From: Euzebya sp.
Lineage (GTDB): Bacteria; Actinomycetota; Nitriliruptoria; Euzebyales; Euzebyaceae
Direction of reading: 5' to 3'
Assembly (NCBI RefSeq): GCF_964222135.1
Contig: NZ_CAXQBR010000067.1
Location: 1 to 64,000 of the forward strand
DNA: 64,000 bases
Below, piece by piece: positions 62,777-64,000 of this stretch; within the stretch, counting starts at the first letter, position 1; each line of letters starts with the position of its first letter. The translations under genes and the position numbers were made by a program. The notes beneath the pieces were generated by a model. It saw only the letters and a list, made by a program, of their open reading frames with translations. It ran no database searches and was not told the origin of the DNA.

Positions 62777-64000
62777 ATGACCGGCCCGCCCGCACGCCAG
62801 GTCCCCGACCTGCTCCTGCACGGCGCCTCGCGCACCCCCCGCCGCCCGTGCATCGTCGCGGGAGCTCGCCGGATCACCTTCGCCGAGGCCGACGAGCGCG
62901 CCGATCGGCTTGCGGCAGCCCTCCGCGCCGGCGGCGTGCAGCCCGGCGACCGCGTCGCGCTGCTGGCCTACAACGAGCCGGAGTACGTCGAGATCCGCGT
63001 CGGCGTGCACCGGGCGGGCGCCGTCTTCGTCCCGCTGAGCTACCGCTACGACGATGCCGGGCTCGTGGCCGTGCTCGCCGATGCGACGCCCGCGGCCGTG
63101 ATCCTCGGACGCGGGATGGACCTCCCGTCCAGCGCTCCGGCTGTCCCGCTGGTGTGGCGTCTCGACGACGATGACCAGCAGACCGGCTACGAGGTCGTCC
63201 TGGAGCGCGCCCGTCCGGCCGCGTCTCCGCCGTTCATCGACGCGTCCGCTCCCGGGGCCATCATGTACACGAGCGGCACGACGGGTCGGCCGAAGGGCGC
63301 GGTGCTGAGCCACTGGGCGCTCCACGCGGGCATCGTCGCCATGGCCCACGAGATGGCCGCCCGCAACGACTCGACGTACCTCGCCGCCATGCCCCTGTTC
63401 CACATCGGCTCCCAGGTCGGGTACGCCTTCACGTACGTGGGGGCCACGTCGGTGGTGCTGCCGCGGTTCAAGACCGGTCCGGTGATCGATGCCCTGCGCG
63501 GCCACGGCATCACCCACACCCAGATGGTCCCGACCATGTTGAACATGCTGCTCGAGGAGGGTCAGGTGACGCCCGCTGATGCGGGCAGCCTGCAGCGCAT
63601 CATGTACGGGGCCGCACCGATGCCCCCGGCACTGCTCCGGCGGGCGATGGAGCGGCTCGGCTGCGACTTCCTCAACGTCTACGGCATGACCGAGGCGCTC
63701 GGCATCTCCGCCCTCCGCCCCGAGGAGCACGACCCCCGAGGTCGCCCCGAGCTCCTCCGCTCGGTCGGTCGCGACGGCATCGGGATGCAGACGGCCGTGG
63801 TCGACCCGGACGGTGTGCCCGTACCGCCGGGCACGACGGGAGAGGTGGTCGTCCGCGGGCCCGCGCTGCTCGACCGCTACCACCGGAACGAGGCGGCGAC
63901 CGCTGCCGCGCTGCAGGACGGGTGGCTCCGGACCGGTGACCTGGGTCACCGCGACGACGACGGCTACCTGTACCTCACCGACCGCAAGGACGACATGATC
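62777..64000 (+). CDS. AMP-binding acyl-CoA synthetase, 3' end outside window
   Basis: 408 residues are visible, open to the window end. ATG 62777 is used; in-frame GTG codons at 62747, 62756 and 62771 are alternatives, since no ribosome site stands out. Motifs are MYTSGTTGRPKGAVLSHWAL (ATP loop), MPLFHIGSQVGYAFTYVGAT, VYGMTEALGISALRPEEHD, GWLRTGDLGHRDDDGYL and the beginning of the hinge, DRKDDMI. Its C-terminal Lys lies beyond the window. It resembles the synthetase at 59948 in layout but is clearly a different sequence, suggesting a second acid substrate or a later step in the same pathway. Confidence 0.93.
   Translation, partial: MTGPPARQVPDLLLHGASRTPRRPCIVAGARRITFAEADERADRLAAALRAGGVQPGDRVALLAYNEPEYVEIRVGVHRAGAVFVPLSYRYDDAGLVAVLADATPAAVILGRGMDLPSSAPAVPLVWRLDDDDQQTGYEVVLERARPAASPPFIDASAPGAIMYTSGTTGRPKGAVLSHWALHAGIVAMAHEMAARNDSTYLAAMPLFHIGSQVGYAFTYVGATSVVLPRFKTGPVIDALRGHGITHTQMVPTMLNMLLEEGQVTPADAGSLQRIMYGAAPMPPALLRRAMERLGCDFLNVYGMTEALGISALRPEEHDPRGRPELLRSVGRDGIGMQTAVVDPDGVPVPPGTTGEVVVRGPALLDRYHRNEAATAAALQDGWLRTGDLGHRDDDGYLYLTDRKDDMI

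Overview
The window is about 64 kb of very GC-rich, gene-dense chromosomal DNA with many GTG/TTG starts and short stop/start overlaps. Seven secreted proteins end in cell-wall-binding type 2 (CWB2, PF04122-like) repeats. Together with the gene content this points to a free-living actinobacterium, most likely of the Nitriliruptoria/Euzebya type. That placement is inference from gene families and base composition; no rRNA is present. I saw no tRNA or rRNA genes, no CRISPR array, no insertion sequences and no phage genes.

Layout. 1-4220: 3' part of a secreted subtilisin-like protease (Gly-Asn-Gly-Gln rich front, pentapeptide repeat tail), then a membrane GGDEF-EAL protein. 4221-4726: convergent intergenic region filled by a 51-bp tandem repeat. 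4727-6652: secreted metalloprotease-like CWB2 protein. 6739-13684: sulfate assimilation, with an SLC13 permease divergent from cysD, a CWB2 protein inserted between cysD and cysN, and a CysN-CysC fusion whose kinase half has lost key residues. 13888-22270: exopolysaccharide sugar transferase, second subtilisin-like protease, DUF421 membrane protein, HAD phosphatase, AI-2E-type permease, PKD-CWB2 protein, a small hypothetical and an ACT-domain protein. 22346-28795: a 2149-residue surface protein with TIG/IPT and CWB2 domains.

28936-36145 is a catabolic island made of two divergent operons. Leftward: CoA-transferase, cupin, ThDP enzyme. Rightward: PPOX flavoprotein, FAD monooxygenase, aldehyde dehydrogenase, GntR regulator. 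A chemically sensible reading is hydroxylation, decarboxylation to an aldehyde, oxidation to an acid, then CoA activation; the substrate is unknown. 36169-46437 holds a DUF3891 protein, the DUF1800/DUF1501 export-associated pair, a Uma2-type nuclease, a large hypothetical, an amine-oxidase-like flavoprotein and an FG-GAP/CWB2 surface protein. 46472-48022 carries two adjacent toxin-antitoxin modules. 48233-56627 has two large convergent surface proteins separated by a strong hairpin.

56848-64000 looks like an acyl-CoA degradation locus. A B12-dependent acyl-CoA mutase (large and small subunits) and a luciferase-like oxidoreductase are transcribed leftward. An acyl-CoA synthetase, a double-headed TetR regulator and a second acyl-CoA synthetase (cut by the window end) are transcribed rightward. 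An AT-rich palindrome sits in the short divergent gap. The mutase lacks the otherwise conserved active-site His and has Leu at the substrate-specificity position. It is the best candidate in the window for an undescribed activity.
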